6,024 nt of DNA from Pseudomonadota bacterium. GTDB lineage: Bacteria > Desulfobacterota > Anaeroferrophillalia > Anaeroferrophillales > Tharpellaceae. This document shows, piece by piece, positions 5,840 through 6,024 of the stretch (position 1 is the stretch's first letter; each line of letters begins with the position of its first letter). Where the stretch lies: positions 1 through 6,024 of the forward strand of contig WFRP01000197.1 of assembly GCA_015486505.1 (NCBI GenBank), written 5' to 3'. A program made the translations under genes and the position numbers. Under the pieces are notes generated by a model that was not told where the DNA came from, searched no databases, and was given only the letters and a program-made list of their open reading frames with translations.

Positions 5840-5844
5840 CCTCC
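5840..5844 (-). promoter_or_regulatory. Shine-Dalgarno of rpsT
   Basis: GGAGG (complement of CCTCC) lies 9 nt before the TTG start codon. It supports that start, since no ATG or GTG in frame gives the S20 N-terminus. A strong ribosome site paired with a weak start codon fits an autoregulated ribosomal-protein gene. Confidence 0.8.
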
Positions 5845-5860
5845 GGTAGATATATTTCTT

Positions 5861-5890
5861 ATATTAATTTTTACGTAACTATTCAGCCAA
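5861..5890 (-). promoter_or_regulatory. candidate rpsT promoter overlapping the repeat-element end
   Basis: Read leftward, TTGGCT (complement of 5885-5890) is followed after 18 nt by TAATAT (complement of 5861-5866). The -10 box matches five of six consensus positions if TAATAT is aligned with a one-base tolerance, and four strictly; the -35 matches TTG only plus partial fit. The -35 box lies inside the repeat element and spans part of its terminal repeat. A start near 5854 would leave a short leader before the Shine-Dalgarno. It is the only obvious promoter in the short space upstream of rpsT. Confidence 0.45.
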
Positions 5891-6024
5891 ATTTTACCCC
5901 CCACCTTCTGGAGGGGGCGGGGGTGGTTTTTCGTAAGCGGTTGCGGAAACGATTTCGTTGTTTTTCGGAAGCGAGCGGGAGCCCATTAGCATTGCAACTG
6001 TTTGAGCGTAAGCGAGTTTTGCAA
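5875..6024 (+). mobile_element. MITE-like short repeat element, copy 2 (cut by window end)
   Basis: It starts with the terminal repeat GTAACTATTCAGCC at 5875-5888 and runs to the window end. It matches the complement of 92-242 over 150 bases with one substitution and one base fewer in the G/C run. The outer about 91 bp, including the second terminal repeat, would lie beyond the window. It sits 44 nt upstream of rpsT, between that gene and whatever lies to the right. The bases before it (ATTTTTAC) may be part of a target duplication, but the far flank is missing. Confidence 0.7.

Noticed and set aside
1..6024. Composite transposon carrying the seven genes
   Set aside because: The flanking elements lack transposases and the cargo is ordinary chromosomal housekeeping genes. 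Independent insertions or a contig cut at repeats explain the layout better.

Overview
This 6,024-base window holds seven protein-coding genes with housekeeping-type sequences. It sits between two inverted, nearly identical copies of a short non-coding repeat. The combination of genes (MobA/MobB, an RhlB-like DEAD-box helicase, a DUF1820-type protein, a short-form TyrRS, S20), the balanced base composition and the style of the intergenic repeats suggest a Gram-negative bacterium of the proteobacterial/Desulfobacterota kind. That assignment is an inference from protein resemblance and is not proven here.

Layout: (1) 1-242 is a complete-looking MITE-like element with 14-bp terminal inverted repeats. 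(2) 243-422 is an intergenic leader with a weak terminator-like hairpin and an 8-bp-arm inverted repeat in front of mobB. (3) 423-1584 is mobB-mobA, a tightly coupled pair that makes the guanine-dinucleotide form of the molybdenum cofactor. (4) 1585-1732 is a 148-nt gap with a candidate promoter. (5) 1733-5299 is a co-directional run of a DEAD-box RNA helicase with a long basic tail, a DUF1820-like small protein, a His/Cys-rich small protein and tyrS, with gaps of 5, 29 and 5 nt. (6) 5300-5467 is a 3' region carrying copies of a short intergenic repeat. (7) 5468-5507 is a strong bidirectional terminator shared with convergent rpsT (minus strand, 5540-5830, TTG start). (8) 5875-6024 is the second copy of the element, inverted relative to the first and cut by the window end.

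Functionally, mobAB points to molybdo- or tungsto-enzymes using (bis-)MGD elsewhere in the genome. The helicase-to-tyrS run and rpsT belong to RNA metabolism and translation. The His/Cys-rich 93-residue protein is the least understood gene. No novel defence, CRISPR, phage or large mobile system is visible. The most interesting signals are the repeat pair, whose terminal repeat may supply the -35 box of the rpsT promoter, the metal-binding-looking small protein, and the repeats in the tyrS 3' region. Because both window ends lie in the same repeat, the window may be a whole assembly contig broken at repeats.
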